From assembly GCF_036689865.1 (NCBI RefSeq), contig NZ_JBAHUQ010000008.1, positions 62,001 to 126,000 of the forward strand: a stretch of DNA of 64,000 nucleotides. The letters run 5' to 3'. A model generated the notes under the pieces. It had not been told where the DNA came from. It did not search any database and saw only the letters and a list, made by a program, of their open reading frames with translations. The stretch is from Magnetococcus sp. PR-3. Its GTDB lineage: Bacteria; Pseudomonadota; Magnetococcia; Magnetococcales; Magnetococcaceae. A program made the position numbers and the translations under genes. This document shows, piece by piece, positions 37,528 through 47,494 of the stretch; positions within the stretch are counted from its first letter, which is position 1, and each line of letters opens with the position of its first letter.

Positions 37528-38307
37528 CTAAAGCCATATTCCCATGAGTGTTACGGCTATTGGTCCACTGAGTATGGCCCCTTCTCGCACACCCCATGTT
37601 TGATGGGTTGCAGAGAACCGTGGCAGTTCATGATCAAAACCCCGTACACGTAAGGCCTCTTCATGGGCAGGAAGATCATCTAAAATACGGTTGAGAAGGA
37701 GCTCACCGCGTAATTGCCACCCTTTAAGCCAGCCGAGGAGCCCTTGTTGGGTTTGATCTCTCCTGCGCAGTTGCAACGCCTGTTGCAGCTGATTACCCAT
37801 CGAGACCATTCTAGGGGCACTCAATAGTGTAAACCCCAGCAGGTTGATGAGCCGTTGCCCATACCTATTCAACCAGCCCTGCCTGGGTAGGCACCGATTT
37901 AGCGCCGTTAAAATCTGTATCGCTGTTGTATTTTGCACAAACAGCAAGCCAAACCCTGTAAAGATGATGAGTCGGGCACTCTGTATACCCCCATGCATCA
38001 ACCCCTCTTGTGTCAGCAAGTCCCCAAAGCGTTGAACTATGGGGTGGCCTGGCGTCATAAAACCATGCAGCAAGACAATGCCCAGGAACAACCAACGTAA
38101 CCGCCACCATAATACAAACAAGGGAGACAAAGGTTGACGTTGAATAAAGGTGGCCAGCAACAACAAACCGAAAGAACTGCCCCAAGCAAGATGGGTAACA
38201 GGTAGTGCCATGACCGGCCATAACATCAATAACAGGGCGACCATCTTTGCACCCGCAGCCACGGGCATAGGCTTGGAAATGCGTCGGTTAACGCTTCTCC
38301 ACCTCAT
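37528..38307 (-). CDS. EcfT/CbiQ-like transmembrane protein of an energy-coupling-factor transporter
   Basis: This protein is called at 259 aa from ATG 38307 (MRWRSVNRRISKP). Its start overlaps the end of the FimV-like gene by 20 bases; upstream Met codons would overlap more. It has about five hydrophobic spans in its first 200 residues (for example LWPVMALPVTHLAW) and a cytoplasmic loop with RVRGFDHELPRF, close to the conserved Arg-Ala/Arg-Gly coupling motifs of CbiQ/EcfT. The ATPase and substrate-binding subunits are not adjacent. With larC downstream, nickel or cobalt transport is plausible. Confidence 0.75.
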   Translation of the reverse strand: MRWRSVNRRISKPMPVAAGAKMVALLLMLWPVMALPVTHLAWGSSFGLLLLATFIQRQPLSPLFVLWWRLRWLFLGIVLLHGFMTPGHPIVQRFGDLLTQEGLMHGGIQSARLIIFTGFGLLFVQNTTAIQILTALNRCLPRQGWLNRYGQRLINLLGFTLLSAPRMVSMGNQLQQALQLRRRDQTQQGLLGWLKGWQLRGELLLNRILDDLPAHEEALRVRGFDHELPRFSATHQTWGVREGAILSGPIAVTLMGIWL

Positions 38308-39919
38308 CAAGGTCATCATCTTCCAGGTCGTCTTCCCAGATCCCCTCATCCTCGTCCTCATCCTTACGGTCTTGCATACGCATGGCTAACAGCACACCAC
38401 CAATACCGGCAATCAGTCCCATAAGTCCAGAAAGAATCCAAGGAAGATACTCAGAGGCCTCTTCTATTTGTTGGTTTTCACCTTCCATCATGACCAAACG
38501 TTTTTCCAATGCCTGGATACGTCTTTTCATCATGGCTTCGCGGTCACTAACCAGTTTTGTGGCGGGCGGCAAATCTTCATCCATCCTCACCCTCTTCTGG
38601 CTGTCAGGCTTTGCTGGAACTTTAATATGCTCAATAACGCGCTTGGGCTCTTGTTTAGCCACATGAGCTGATTCACTCTTTTTGTCTACCGTTTTAACGG
38701 ATGGCTTGGTCGCCTGTTGTTCAACCATCTCCACCGGTTTAACAATAGCTTTAGGCGCCATATCTGGTAGCGCAACCTTTTTGGCTAACTCTTTTTTGGA
38801 AGCTGTTACGGTCTCTTTTTCTACATCTTTGGGTTTCTTAGCTTTAGGGGCTTTTTGAGAAGGGGCAGGTGTCACCTTAAGAATAGGTTTAGCCGGTGGC
38901 ACCGGCAGAACATGACCCTGTGATTTTGGTTGACTACTTACAGTCTCATCAGATTTTACAGACTTTTTGTACGGTGCATCATGGGTCACCAAGACACCAT
39001 CTCGCTTAAGTTTACGCTCTAACTCTGAGATGGAAATAATGGGGGCCTGCATCGGTTTTTTTGCCCACAAGCGTTGCTGTTGCTGAATCATCTTCTTACT
39101 TTTATCGAGGGGCAACTGCGCAATATCTTGTGGCTCTGGCCAACGAATCTGCGCCCCCTGTTGCACCCCACCAAACATATTTTGTTGGTTAAAGCGATCC
39201 CGATTAGCCAGCCAAATTCCAACTTGAGCGCGCGCCAGATCCAGGGTTGTGTTTTGACGTAGCTGGTTGGCAAGACGAGTGATCTCTTTTTCTGCCAAAG
39301 AGCGAGACGCGACAGAGAGCTGAGACTCTACTGGCACAGGAGGAATTAACCCTGGCTGGGCACCCAAAGTTTGTACCTGGGGAGCCGGAGATTGCGGGGT
39401 TGGATCACCATATCGGGCTGTCGGTGAAGGGTTGTACGGCAGAGTATTATGCCGAAACTTGGGCTGTTTCTGAGGCATTAAGGTTGCAGGATCAAGTGCA
39501 TTCAATTTCAAGGACACATTGAATGCATGATAATGAACAACCCCATAGGTATCCTGATAGTTGAGTAACACAGGGAAGAGAGGCTCTTCCACCGGGATGC
39601 GGCCCCGAATGGTGTAAAGCGCTAACCGATCCTTTTTTTGAACGGATACCTCGGCCTGATAGACGACCAGGGGCATGTCCATACCTAATAGCTGCTGGTA
39701 TGCACCGCGGTTGGCAATCCCTACCCGTGGTGACTCTCCACCCGCACTATCCTGGACTGCGATCTGCAGATGAAGAGGCTGTCCAATGCCACTATAGAGC
39801 ATCGGTTGGCTGAATTGGACCCCAGCAAAGACTTGTGTCACCAAACCAAAAAGTGCCACAGCCACCATTGCAAGCTTCTGTTTCAACATATGCTCAACCC
39901 TCTTCATCCCTAAAAACAA
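38288..39919 (-). CDS. FimV-like protein
   Basis: This is a 543-aa protein. A signal peptide leads to an N-terminal FimV domain: GVQFSQPMLYSGIGQPLHLQIAV and then the beta-rich stretch PLFPVLLNYQDTYGVVHY, as in the periplasmic part of FimV/TspA proteins. A long Lys/Pro/Ser-rich linker follows (about 240-450), then a Glu-rich heptad segment, a membrane span near 500 and an acidic C-terminus (DEDEDEGIWEDDLEDDDLDEVEKR). In the family it works with polar type IV pili and twitching. No LysM was seen. Confidence 0.78.
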   Translation of the reverse strand: MFLGMKRVEHMLKQKLAMVAVALFGLVTQVFAGVQFSQPMLYSGIGQPLHLQIAVQDSAGGESPRVGIANRGAYQQLLGMDMPLVVYQAEVSVQKKDRLALYTIRGRIPVEEPLFPVLLNYQDTYGVVHYHAFNVSLKLNALDPATLMPQKQPKFRHNTLPYNPSPTARYGDPTPQSPAPQVQTLGAQPGLIPPVPVESQLSVASRSLAEKEITRLANQLRQNTTLDLARAQVGIWLANRDRFNQQNMFGGVQQGAQIRWPEPQDIAQLPLDKSKKMIQQQQRLWAKKPMQAPIISISELERKLKRDGVLVTHDAPYKKSVKSDETVSSQPKSQGHVLPVPPAKPILKVTPAPSQKAPKAKKPKDVEKETVTASKKELAKKVALPDMAPKAIVKPVEMVEQQATKPSVKTVDKKSESAHVAKQEPKRVIEHIKVPAKPDSQKRVRMDEDLPPATKLVSDREAMMKRRIQALEKRLVMMEGENQQIEEASEYLPWILSGLMGLIAGIGGVLLAMRMQDRKDEDEDEGIWEDDLEDDDLDEVEKR

Positions 39920-40212
39920 GCTTCTCCTTCGATTTGTTTCGGCGTTTATCCGTCAACTCTTGACCTTAAACGTAAAAAAAGAGGGTTTTTCGATAAACAC
40001 CCCCCTATTTAGAAACCTATGACAGGTTTATAGTGTTCATCCCCCCTTACGGGACACCAACGATCTTGCCCCATTCAGAGCATCTAATGACCTCCTCTTC
40101 AGCTCTACCACACCACTCTTTTTATAAAACGTGACCTAAAAATAATGATCGTAGCAAACCATCCCCCCTATACGAGCCCCCCTTTTTTTATAACCAACAC
40201 AATAGACCCCAT
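39920..40212. other. Region between the FimV-like gene and asd terminator
   Basis: About 290 bases, rich in short T and C runs, hold no gene that I recognise. It must contain the FimV promoter, but no element was clear. Confidence 0.4.
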
Positions 40213-40249
40213 AAAAAAACGCCCGTTCCAATAAGGAACGGGCGTTTAA
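40213..40249 (-). terminator. Terminator of the leu-asd gene cluster
   Basis: ACGCCCGTTCC and GGAACGGGCGT pair around AATAA; the A run at 40213-40219 becomes T on the minus strand. It lies about 25 bases past the asd stop and ends the leuC-leuD-leuB-asd series. Confidence 0.88.
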
Positions 40250-40274
40250 TGAATCAGCTGTGAAATAAACAGGC

Positions 40275-41294
40275 TTATTTCAAATGATCGCGGATCAGAA
40301 CTTCAGCGATCTGCACAGCGTTGAGGGCTGCACCTTTACGCAAGTTATCTGCAACACACCACAGGTTCAGGCTATTCTCTTTACTCTCATCTTCACGAAT
40401 ACGTGAGACAAAAGTAGGATCCTCACCAGAGGCCTCTACAGGTGTGGTGTACTCCAGTTTAGCGGGGTTATCCACAACAGTGATGCCCTCGGTTTTCTCC
40501 ATGGCTTCACGAGCTTGAGCAGCGGTCACCTTGCGCTTGGTTTCCACCGTAATAGACTCAGCATGGCCATTAAACACACCCACACGAACACACGTGGCGG
40601 TCACACCAATGCTAGAATCCATGATCTTTTTGGTCTCATTGACCATTTTCATCTCTTCCTTGGTGTAATCATTATCTAGGAAGACATCGATCTGGGGGAT
40701 CAAGTTAAACGCAATAGGCTTGGTGAACTTCTTGGGGGGAACCTCAAGCGCTTCCACATATTTTGAGCGGGTCTGCTCAAACAGCTCATCCATGGCATCT
40801 TTACCAGCACCAGACACGGCCTGATAGGTGCTCACAATGATACGCTCAATGGTACCCAGTTCATGGATAGGCTGCAAAGCCACCATCATCTGAATGGTTG
40901 AGCAGTTAGGGTTGGCAATAATCCCCTTCTTCTTGTATTCCGCAATGGCGTCAGGATTAACCTCAGGAACCACCAGAGGAACATCAGGATCCATACGGAA
41001 AAAGGAGGTATTATCAACCACCACACACCCCGCTTCAGCAGCCTTGGGTGCATAGATCTTGGAGACACTCGCCCCAGGTGAGAACAGGCCAATTTCTACC
41101 TTAGAGAAATCAAAAGTCTCTAGGTTTTCAATCGTCAGCTCGCCATCCTTAAAAGGGACCTTTTTACCTGCTGAGCGCTCAGAGGCCAGGGGATAGACGT
41201 TCCCCACAGGAAAGTTACGATCTTCAAGAATCTTGAGCATTTCACGGCCCACGTTGCCGCTGGCGCCCACGACTGCCACATTATAGGTACGCAT
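40275..41294 (-). CDS. asd: Aspartate-semialdehyde dehydrogenase
   Basis: This is a 339-aa enzyme making aspartate semialdehyde from aspartyl phosphate with NADPH, for lysine, threonine, methionine and diaminopimelate. It starts MRTYNVAVVGASGNVGREM with the Rossmann GxxGxxG, has the active-site Cys131 in NPNCSTIQM, and NETKKIMD and RVGVFNGHAESI motifs downstream. An upstream ATG at 41351 adds 19 unrelated residues and is rejected. It sits at the end of the leu cluster. Confidence 0.95.
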   Translation of the reverse strand: MRTYNVAVVGASGNVGREMLKILEDRNFPVGNVYPLASERSAGKKVPFKDGELTIENLETFDFSKVEIGLFSPGASVSKIYAPKAAEAGCVVVDNTSFFRMDPDVPLVVPEVNPDAIAEYKKKGIIANPNCSTIQMMVALQPIHELGTIERIIVSTYQAVSGAGKDAMDELFEQTRSKYVEALEVPPKKFTKPIAFNLIPQIDVFLDNDYTKEEMKMVNETKKIMDSSIGVTATCVRVGVFNGHAESITVETKRKVTAAQAREAMEKTEGITVVDNPAKLEYTTPVEASGEDPTFVSRIREDESKENSLNLWCVADNLRKGAALNAVQIAEVLIRDHLK

Positions 41295-41420
41295 GGTACA
41301 ATTCCCACTTCTAAGAAAATGTTTGGAGCACCAACATAGGCTTATGCCCATGTCAGCTTTGCCTTAAACCCTTGCCACCCCTACCCCACCACGTGGGTTG
41401 CAAAGGTTCAATATACTTGG

Positions 41421-42497
41421 TTAAGCATTCAGCGCCGCAATAACGGCATCACCCATCTGAGCGGTATTCATTTGCTTCATCCCCTCTTGCATGATGTCAC
41501 CAGTACGTAACCCCTGGTCGAGAACCGTCGTCACAGCCGCATCAATTTTATCCGCCAAATCAACCAGATCTAACGAGTAACGCAACATCATACTCACCGA
41601 CAAAATCGTTGCCAGTGGGTTAGCCACACCTTTACCTGCAATATCAGGTGCTGAGCCATGAATAGGCTCATAGAGTGCAAACTGATCACCTAAGCTGGCA
41701 GAAGGCAACATCCCGATAGAGCCCGTCAACATCGAAGCTGCATCTGACAGAATATCGCCGAACATGTTGGTTGTCACAATCACATCAAACTGACGTGGAT
41801 TGCGGATCAACTGCATTGCCGCATTATCGACATACATGTGGCTTAGCTCGATATCGCTGTACTCTTTTTGATGCAGTTCGGTGACCACATCACGCCACAG
41901 CTCGGTGGACTCCAGAACATTGGCTTTATCCACACTGCACACTTTTTTACCGCGTTTACGAGCAGCTTCAAAAGCTTTACGGGCAATACGTTCAATCTCA
42001 TCGGTTGTGTAAACCAGCGTGTTATAGCCCTTTTTACGGCCATCACCCAGATCTTCCACACCACGAGGAGAACCAAAGTAGATACCAGCAGAAAGCTCAC
42101 GCACCACCATGATATCAATACCAGCAACCACCTCTTTTTTAAGGGTGGAAGCATCTGCTAACTGAGGATAAACCGCCGCAGGACGCAGGTTGCAGTAGAG
42201 ATCCAATGCTTTACGGATACCCAGCAAACCTTTTTCAGGCCGAACACTGATATCCAGGGGCTCCCATTTGGTCCCCCCGACAGCGCCCAGTAGTACAGCA
42301 TTGGCGGCCTTGGCTTTGGTAATGGTCTCTTCAGGCAAGGGGGTACCGGTCGCATCATAGGCGGTACCACCAATCAGCCCCTCTTCCAGGGTAAGATCTG
42401 CACCATTGCTGATGGCCCAATTCAATACTTTCACTGCCTCTGCAGTGATCTCCTGACCAATACCATCACCGGGGAGAACCAGAACCTTCTTAGCCAT
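41421..42497 (-). CDS. leuB: 3-isopropylmalate dehydrogenase
   Basis: This is a 358-aa NAD-dependent decarboxylating dehydrogenase of leucine biosynthesis. Motifs include the N-terminal [15 protein letters not shown], substrate-binding [13 protein letters not shown]-like and [15 protein letters not shown], and [16 protein letters not shown] with [14 protein letters not shown], matching IMDH of bacteria. Its length is the family norm. The asd start follows after 126 bases, and leuD precedes it. Confidence 0.96.
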   Translation of the reverse strand: MAKKVLVLPGDGIGQEITAEAVKVLNWAISNGADLTLEEGLIGGTAYDATGTPLPEETITKAKAANAVLLGAVGGTKWEPLDISVRPEKGLLGIRKALDLYCNLRPAAVYPQLADASTLKKEVVAGIDIMVVRELSAGIYFGSPRGVEDLGDGRKKGYNTLVYTTDEIERIARKAFEAARKRGKKVCSVDKANVLESTELWRDVVTELHQKEYSDIELSHMYVDNAAMQLIRNPRQFDVIVTTNMFGDILSDAASMLTGSIGMLPSASLGDQFALYEPIHGSAPDIAGKGVANPLATILSVSMMLRYSLDLVDLADKIDAAVTTVLDQGLRTGDIMQEGMKQMNTAQMGDAVIAALNA

Positions 42498-42569
42498 TGT
42501 CTTATGTCGCCTTATTGTTGGTTTTTACAGCGTGGTGCGGGCTACAACCAGCACCACGCGTCTATGCTA

Positions 42570-43211
42570 TTAACCGAGGAAAGACCAAGGAGCCTCGGCT
42601 TTGCGCTTGGATTCGTAAGCTTCAATATCAGAGACATGCTGCAGTGTTAGACCAATATCATCCAGCCCATTTAGCAGGCAGTGCTTACGGAACGGGTCAA
42701 CATCAAAAGAGATATCACGACCCTTAGGTGTTGAAATAGTTTGAGTTTCCAGATCAACGGTCAGTTGATAACCTTCCTCAGCCTCAACCTCTTTGAACAG
42801 ACTCTCGACAACCTCGGCATCTTGCACAATGGGCAAAATACCGTTCTTAAAGCAGTTGTTGAAGAAAATGTCTGCAAAGCTTGGGGCGATCACAACCCTA
42901 AAACCAAAATCCTGCAACGCCCAAGGGGCATGCTCACGGCTGGAACCACAGCCAAAATTATCCCGAGCAAGCAAAATTCGAGTCCCGGCATAGCGCGGCA
43001 GGTTGAGTACAAACGCTTTGTTTAAGGGGCGCCCCTCATTGGACTTACCGGGTTGCCCTTGATCCAAATAACGCCACTCATCAAACAGGTTCGGTCCAAA
43101 GCCTGAACGCTTAATGGACTTGAGAAACTGCTTGGGAATAATGGCGTCAGTATCCACATTGGCACGATCCAAAGGAGCGGCAATAGCGGTTAATTTTGTA
43201 AAGGCTTCCAT
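42570..43211 (-). CDS. leuD: 3-isopropylmalate dehydratase small subunit
   Basis: This 213-aa subunit forms the isomerase with Leu[36 protein letters not shown] and [16 protein letters not shown] are the aconitase-swivel motifs. It lies 53 bases after leuC and 72 before leuB on the same strand, so the enzymes are made together. Confidence 0.96.
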   Translation of the reverse strand: MEAFTKLTAIAAPLDRANVDTDAIIPKQFLKSIKRSGFGPNLFDEWRYLDQGQPGKSNEGRPLNKAFVLNLPRYAGTRILLARDNFGCGSSREHAPWALQDFGFRVVIAPSFADIFFNNCFKNGILPIVQDAEVVESLFKEVEAEEGYQLTVDLETQTISTPKGRDISFDVDPFRKHCLLNGLDDIGLTLQHVSDIEAYESKRKAEAPWSFLG

Positions 43212-43264
43212 GGATAACCTCTTCTTCTCTTTTCGTTCAACGGTCTTCTAGAAGACCGGTCAGA

Positions 43265-44668
43265 TCACCAGTTACGGATATCCACAAAGTGCCCTTTAAT
43301 GGCTGCCGCAGCGGCCATAGCCGGACTAACCAAGTGGGTACGGCTATCCTTACCCTGACGCCCTTCAAAATTACGGTTGGAGGTGGAGGCACAACGCTCA
43401 CCAGGCTCCAGCACGTCATCATTCATGGCCAAACACATGGAACAGCCAGGCTCACGCCACTCAAAACCAGCCTCAACAAAGATCTTATCCAGACCTTCTT
43501 TTTCAGCCTGCTGCTTAACCAAGCCTGTTCCAGGCACCACCATGGCAAGCTTAATGGCAGCAGAAACCTTATTGCCTTTGGCTACAACCGCAGCAGCACG
43601 CAGATCTTCAATACGGCTATTGGTACAAGAACCAATGAAGACCTTATCCACAGCGATGTCTGTAATGGGCGTACCGGCTTTTAGATCCATATAAGCCAAC
43701 GCCTTCTCCATAGCCCCCTGCTTTATGCTATCACCCGCATCGGCAGGGTTGGGTACCTTACCATCCACATTGGCAACCAGTTCAGGGGAGGTCCCCCAAC
43801 TAACTTGGGGGACAATGTCCGAGGCTTTGATCTCAACGACAGTATCGAACTTGGCCCCTTCATCGCTATGCAAGGTGTTCCAGTAAGTTACAGCTTTGTC
43901 CCACTCGTCCCCTTTAGGACCGAAAGGGCGACCTTTGACATATTCAATGGTTTTTTCATCCACAGCGACCATACCGGCCCGGGCACCACCTTCAATGGCC
44001 ATATTACAGACAGTCATTCGCCCTTCCATGGAGAGAGCCTGAATGGCACTCCCCCCAAATTCGATGACATAACCAGTTCCACCAGCTGTTCCGATCTGAC
44101 CAATGATGTAGAGGATAATATCCTTTGCAGTGCTCCCCTCTGGCAGCTCACCATCCACACGGATCAACATGGTCTTGGGCCGTTTTTGCATCAGTGTCTG
44201 AGTGGCCAGAACATGCTCCACTTCAGAGGTACCAATACCAAAAGCCAGCGCACCAAAAGCCCCATGGGTTGCTGTGTGGGAGTCTCCACACACCATGGTA
44301 AAGCCTGGCAATGAGATTCCCTGCTCAGGAGCCATGACATGCACCACACCCTGGCGGATATCACCCATGCTAAATTCGGTAATACCAAAGGCTGAACAGT
44401 TATTATCCAGCGTATCCACCTGTAGCTTGGAGACGGGGTCCTTAATGCCACCCGCCAGATCCTTGGTAGGTACGTTATGATCCGGCACCGCGAACGTGGC
44501 TTCAGGGTGGCGAACTTGGCGACCGGTCAGGCGTAGCCCTTCAAAAGCCTGAGGGCTGGTTACTTCATGAACCAGATGCCGGTCGATATAGATCAAACTT
44601 GTGCCATCTTCATCGGTACGAATAAGATGCGCATTCCAGATTTTTTCAAACAGCGTTTGGGCGCTCAT
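43265..44668 (-). CDS. leuC: 3-isopropylmalate dehydratase large subunit
   Basis: This 467-aa subunit binds the [4Fe-4S] cluster through Cys in FIGSCTNSR and CSMCLAMN. It isomerises 2- to 3-isopropylmalate. The ATG at 44668 ([11 protein letters not shown]) has a GAGGAG ribosome-binding site; a longer frame reaching 44755 adds unmatched residues and is rejected. It is the first gene of the leu cluster. No leader peptide rich in Leu codons was seen upstream. Confidence 0.96.
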   Translation of the reverse strand: MSAQTLFEKIWNAHLIRTDEDGTSLIYIDRHLVHEVTSPQAFEGLRLTGRQVRHPEATFAVPDHNVPTKDLAGGIKDPVSKLQVDTLDNNCSAFGITEFSMGDIRQGVVHVMAPEQGISLPGFTMVCGDSHTATHGAFGALAFGIGTSEVEHVLATQTLMQKRPKTMLIRVDGELPEGSTAKDIILYIIGQIGTAGGTGYVIEFGGSAIQALSMEGRMTVCNMAIEGGARAGMVAVDEKTIEYVKGRPFGPKGDEWDKAVTYWNTLHSDEGAKFDTVVEIKASDIVPQVSWGTSPELVANVDGKVPNPADAGDSIKQGAMEKALAYMDLKAGTPITDIAVDKVFIGSCTNSRIEDLRAAAVVAKGNKVSAAIKLAMVVPGTGLVKQQAEKEGLDKIFVEAGFEWREPGCSMCLAMNDDVLEPGERCASTSNRNFEGRQGKDSRTHLVSPAMAAAAAIKGHFVDIRNW

Positions 44669-45462
44669 GATACTCCTCGACAAAACCCTGTGTAGCACAG
44701 CGTCTGTGTAAACAGGTAAGCTGCGTGGACACCCACTTCCAGATCGTGTGTCCATTTTTATGGGAACCCATTTATTTACGCCAAAAACACATTTTTTTCA
44801 AGGGGCAGCTCTCCGACAGGCTATAGAGCCCCCCACCAAATAGAATCTATTTATTATAAGCTTGGCATACTTATCCAAATGGACCATAGAGATTCCCCGA
44901 TAAGACATCCCTTAACAGCCCGCACAACTCACCATCCAACACACTGTTTAATAGGCTTATACTATTTTAAAACATCTTATACTTCGTGCATGCGCCAGCT
45001 CTGATCTAACCAGCCAGCCCCACCCCTTAGGCAGGTGATACTCAGGCTTGCCCCCCTACAGTTACACCGCTATTTTTTCTGAGCAGAAAACACTGGACAC
45101 CCTCAATGCCCCCGCCCCCCCCATACCATAAAAGAAAAACAGATTGCCCAGCAGCCCCCCCACTTAGAAAAGGGGCAAAGCGAGACAGGTTAGACATCTA
45201 TAAACGCGAAATATTTAAGGAGAGGGAGAAGACGAGAAACAAGACAGCCATAGGCGGGCTGGTCGCTCTTTTCTAATCAGATGAACAAACAGGCTCAAAG
45301 AAGAGGAATAGTCCCACAACAGGCAAAGGTAGGGGGACCCAGGAAAGTATCTTTAGCTTTAAGCCATCTCCCCAAGAACCAACGACTATCACCTCCCCCT
45401 ACATCTACCTACGGGCGCAGAACCCATAACAGCTTGTATTATAGGGGGAGACGATCGGTCAT
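44669..45462. other. Intergenic stretch upstream of leuC
   Basis: About 790 bases between leuC and the phosphatase gene. A minus-strand TGGACAC/GTGTCCA stem lies about 50-80 bases upstream of leuC. A short palindrome (AAATAGA-A-TCTATTT) lies near 44839. A 61-codon plus-strand frame at 45281 has noncoding-like composition and is not called. No tRNA or riboswitch recognised. Confidence 0.4.
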
Positions 45463-46131
45463 TTAGTTTCGTATGGGTTTGAGATCCAAAACCTGAGGAA
45501 TTTCATGAACCCAATGGCTGGGCCCGCAGCGCTCTAAATATTCGCGGGGGTGACAGCCAGAAGGGAAAGCACAGGTATCAACACCAGCTGCACGCCCCAT
45601 ATCCATATCAAAGGTGGTATCCCCAACCATCAAAGTAAGCTCTGGGGGAATAAGTGTTTGATCTAAAATTTGCTGTACCATACCAGGATTGGGTTTGGAG
45701 GGCGCACAATCGGCCGTTTTAACCGCCACAAAAAAACCTTCCAGGTGATGATCCCTGATGGTTCGTTGCATACCTGCCATAGACTTGCCTGTCGCTACAG
45801 CCAATGTCACCCCATCAGCTTGCAGTTTTTCCAACGTCTCCTTAACCCCAGGAAACAGAGGATGGTCCAGCTGTTTTTCATCCGCCATGGTGCGATAGAT
45901 TTTACGATAATAATCGACCACCTGCGTACGCTGCTCTGCCGTTGCATCTGGCAACAACGTATCGGCAGCCTGCTGTAGAGAGAGCCCCACAATAGAACCA
46001 GCCTGGGCATGGGTGACCTGAGGCAACCCGACCTCTTTTAAAGCCAGGTTTAAGACGTGAGCGATTCCACCCTGACTATCGACCAAGGTTCCATCACAAT
46101 CAAAGATCACCAACTCATAGCGGCTGCTCAT
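45463..46131 (-). CDS. HAD-family phosphatase (phosphoglycolate phosphatase-like)
   Basis: This 222-aa protein has the HAD motif I (FDCDGTLVDS), the cap domain, motif II around AVATGKSM, and motif IV (MVGDTTFDMDMGRAAGV). It is close to Gph/PgpB-type phosphatases that clear phosphoglycolate or other phosphate metabolites. The start ATGA overlaps the rluC stop by four bases, which couples the two. The ATG is chosen because the longer frame adds residues from rluC. Confidence 0.87.
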   Translation of the reverse strand: MSSRYELVIFDCDGTLVDSQGGIAHVLNLALKEVGLPQVTHAQAGSIVGLSLQQAADTLLPDATAEQRTQVVDYYRKIYRTMADEKQLDHPLFPGVKETLEKLQADGVTLAVATGKSMAGMQRTIRDHHLEGFFVAVKTADCAPSKPNPGMVQQILDQTLIPPELTLMVGDTTFDMDMGRAAGVDTCAFPSGCHPREYLERCGPSHWVHEIPQVLDLKPIRN

Positions 46132-47114
46132 AGATTTTCCCCTTCCCACAACATACGGTCCACCACCTTTTGCAACTCAGCTTCCAGTGGCGCTTGATAG
46201 GTCATCATCCTTTTTTCATGGGGGTGGGCAAAAATCAGTTCAGACGCATGCAAAAACAGGCGTTTCAAACCACGCTCCCGCATCCATTTATTAAAGGTTT
46301 TATCCCCATACTTACCATCGCCAGCCACCGGATGCCCTAAATGCTGCATATGTACCCGAATTTGATGGGTGCGCCCTGTTTCCAGCTGCACCTCCACAAG
46401 CGAGGCTGAGCCAAAGTCCCGCACAACACGGTAGTGCGTAACAGCCTCCTGCCCACCCTGCTCGACCGTAACCATACGTTCTCCACCGCGCACAACCCCC
46501 TTGCTTAAGGGTTGTTCAATCACGCCACGCCGTTTTTCAGGCACCCCTTGCACCAAAGCCAGATAGGTCTTGCCAACCTTATTTTCGCGCATGGCCTCGG
46601 TGAGTTGTCGCACGGCACGGGGACGAAGCCCAAACAACAGCAGACCTGATGTATCTTTATCCAGTCGGTGGCATAGCTCAGCCTGGGCTTCAATTCCCAA
46701 TTTCTCTAAGCTTGCTCGCACCGCATCCACAATGCCCCAATCATGCCCACTACCGCCATGAACGGGTATACCAGCCGGCTTATTCAACACCAAGATCCAT
46801 CCGTCCCGAAACACAGTACGGGCTTCAATATTGGGTGCTTGCTCTTTAATTTTAGCTTGGCGCTTACCATCACTCTGTTCAGTTTTAGGGGGATGAACCG
46901 GTGGAATACGCACCAGATCCCCATACGCAAGACGCCGATCTCCCTTGGCACGCCCTTTATTTACCCGTACCTGCCCGGTACGCATGAGGCGTTGAATAAG
47001 AGAGAATGGGACACCAGGAATCTGACTTTTTAAAAATTTATCCAGTCGGGACCCAGCATACTCTTCGTCCACAGTTACTGTACGGACACTTGTTGGTTTC
47101 GAATTTTCCGGCAC
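46128..47114 (-). CDS. rluC: Ribosomal large-subunit pseudouridine synthase C-like
   Basis: This is a pseudouridine synthase of the RluA group. An N-terminal S4 domain (SRLDKFLKSQIPGVPFSLIQRL) is followed by the catalytic core with Asp in CHRLDKDTSGLLL. In E. coli RluC modifies 23S rRNA at 955, 2504 and 2580. The GTG start at 47114 gives 328 aa, near the usual length; ATG at 47213 would add 33 residues with no similarity. It is divergent from rne across a 380-base region, the same arrangement as in E. coli. Confidence 0.88.
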   Translation of the reverse strand: MPENSKPTSVRTVTVDEEYAGSRLDKFLKSQIPGVPFSLIQRLMRTGQVRVNKGRAKGDRRLAYGDLVRIPPVHPPKTEQSDGKRQAKIKEQAPNIEARTVFRDGWILVLNKPAGIPVHGGSGHDWGIVDAVRASLEKLGIEAQAELCHRLDKDTSGLLLFGLRPRAVRQLTEAMRENKVGKTYLALVQGVPEKRRGVIEQPLSKGVVRGGERMVTVEQGGQEAVTHYRVVRDFGSASLVEVQLETGRTHQIRVHMQHLGHPVAGDGKYGDKTFNKWMRERGLKRLFLHASELIFAHPHEKRMMTYQAPLEAELQKVVDRMLWEGENL

Positions 47115-47213
47115 GGTTCGTTGCTTTTCTTGATTGAGGTACGTAGAATCATCGCACGGAAGCTTACCGAACACGGACGTAAAAGTCCCTGTTTGAACGC
47201 ACAATGCATACAA

Positions 47214-47494
47214 TTGTTCGTTCGTGAATGTGGTATCTTCCTTATTTTAATGGTTATTTAGGAATAAAAAAGTTCTAACACAGAAAATCACAGGCCACTA
47301 TTTTAAGCCTGAAGAGTACCATTCTTTAATGAATCAGTCAGTTTGGCGGATGGCACAGAGCCCCGCCTGAAAAAACATACATCGCCTCGTGCGCCATACT
47401 GTAGCCACTTAATACCTTAATCGGTGTTAACAATTAATGGGGCTACATGTTGAAGAGGCGCCGTACGATTAACCATACGGAGTTAATAATTCAC
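47214..47494 (+). other. Long leader region of rne, divergent from rluC
   Basis: This stretch upstream of the rne ATG at 47495 is free of other genes. RNase E genes usually have long autoregulated leaders, and this length fits. No specific stem can be proven from the sequence, and a longer in-frame start at 47447 is not supported by homology. Confidence 0.4.

Noticed and set aside
36333-38307. A complete nickel or cobalt ECF importer
   Set aside because: Only the EcfT-like part and larC are present; the ATPase and substrate-binding genes are not in the window.
44669-45000. Leucine-attenuator leader upstream of leuC
   Set aside because: No short frame rich in Leu codons and no terminator/antiterminator pair were found.
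45281-45466. 61-codon plus-strand frame upstream of leuC
   Set aside because: Pro/Arg/Ser-rich with no domain, weak start context and no conservation signal; it looks like noncoding DNA.
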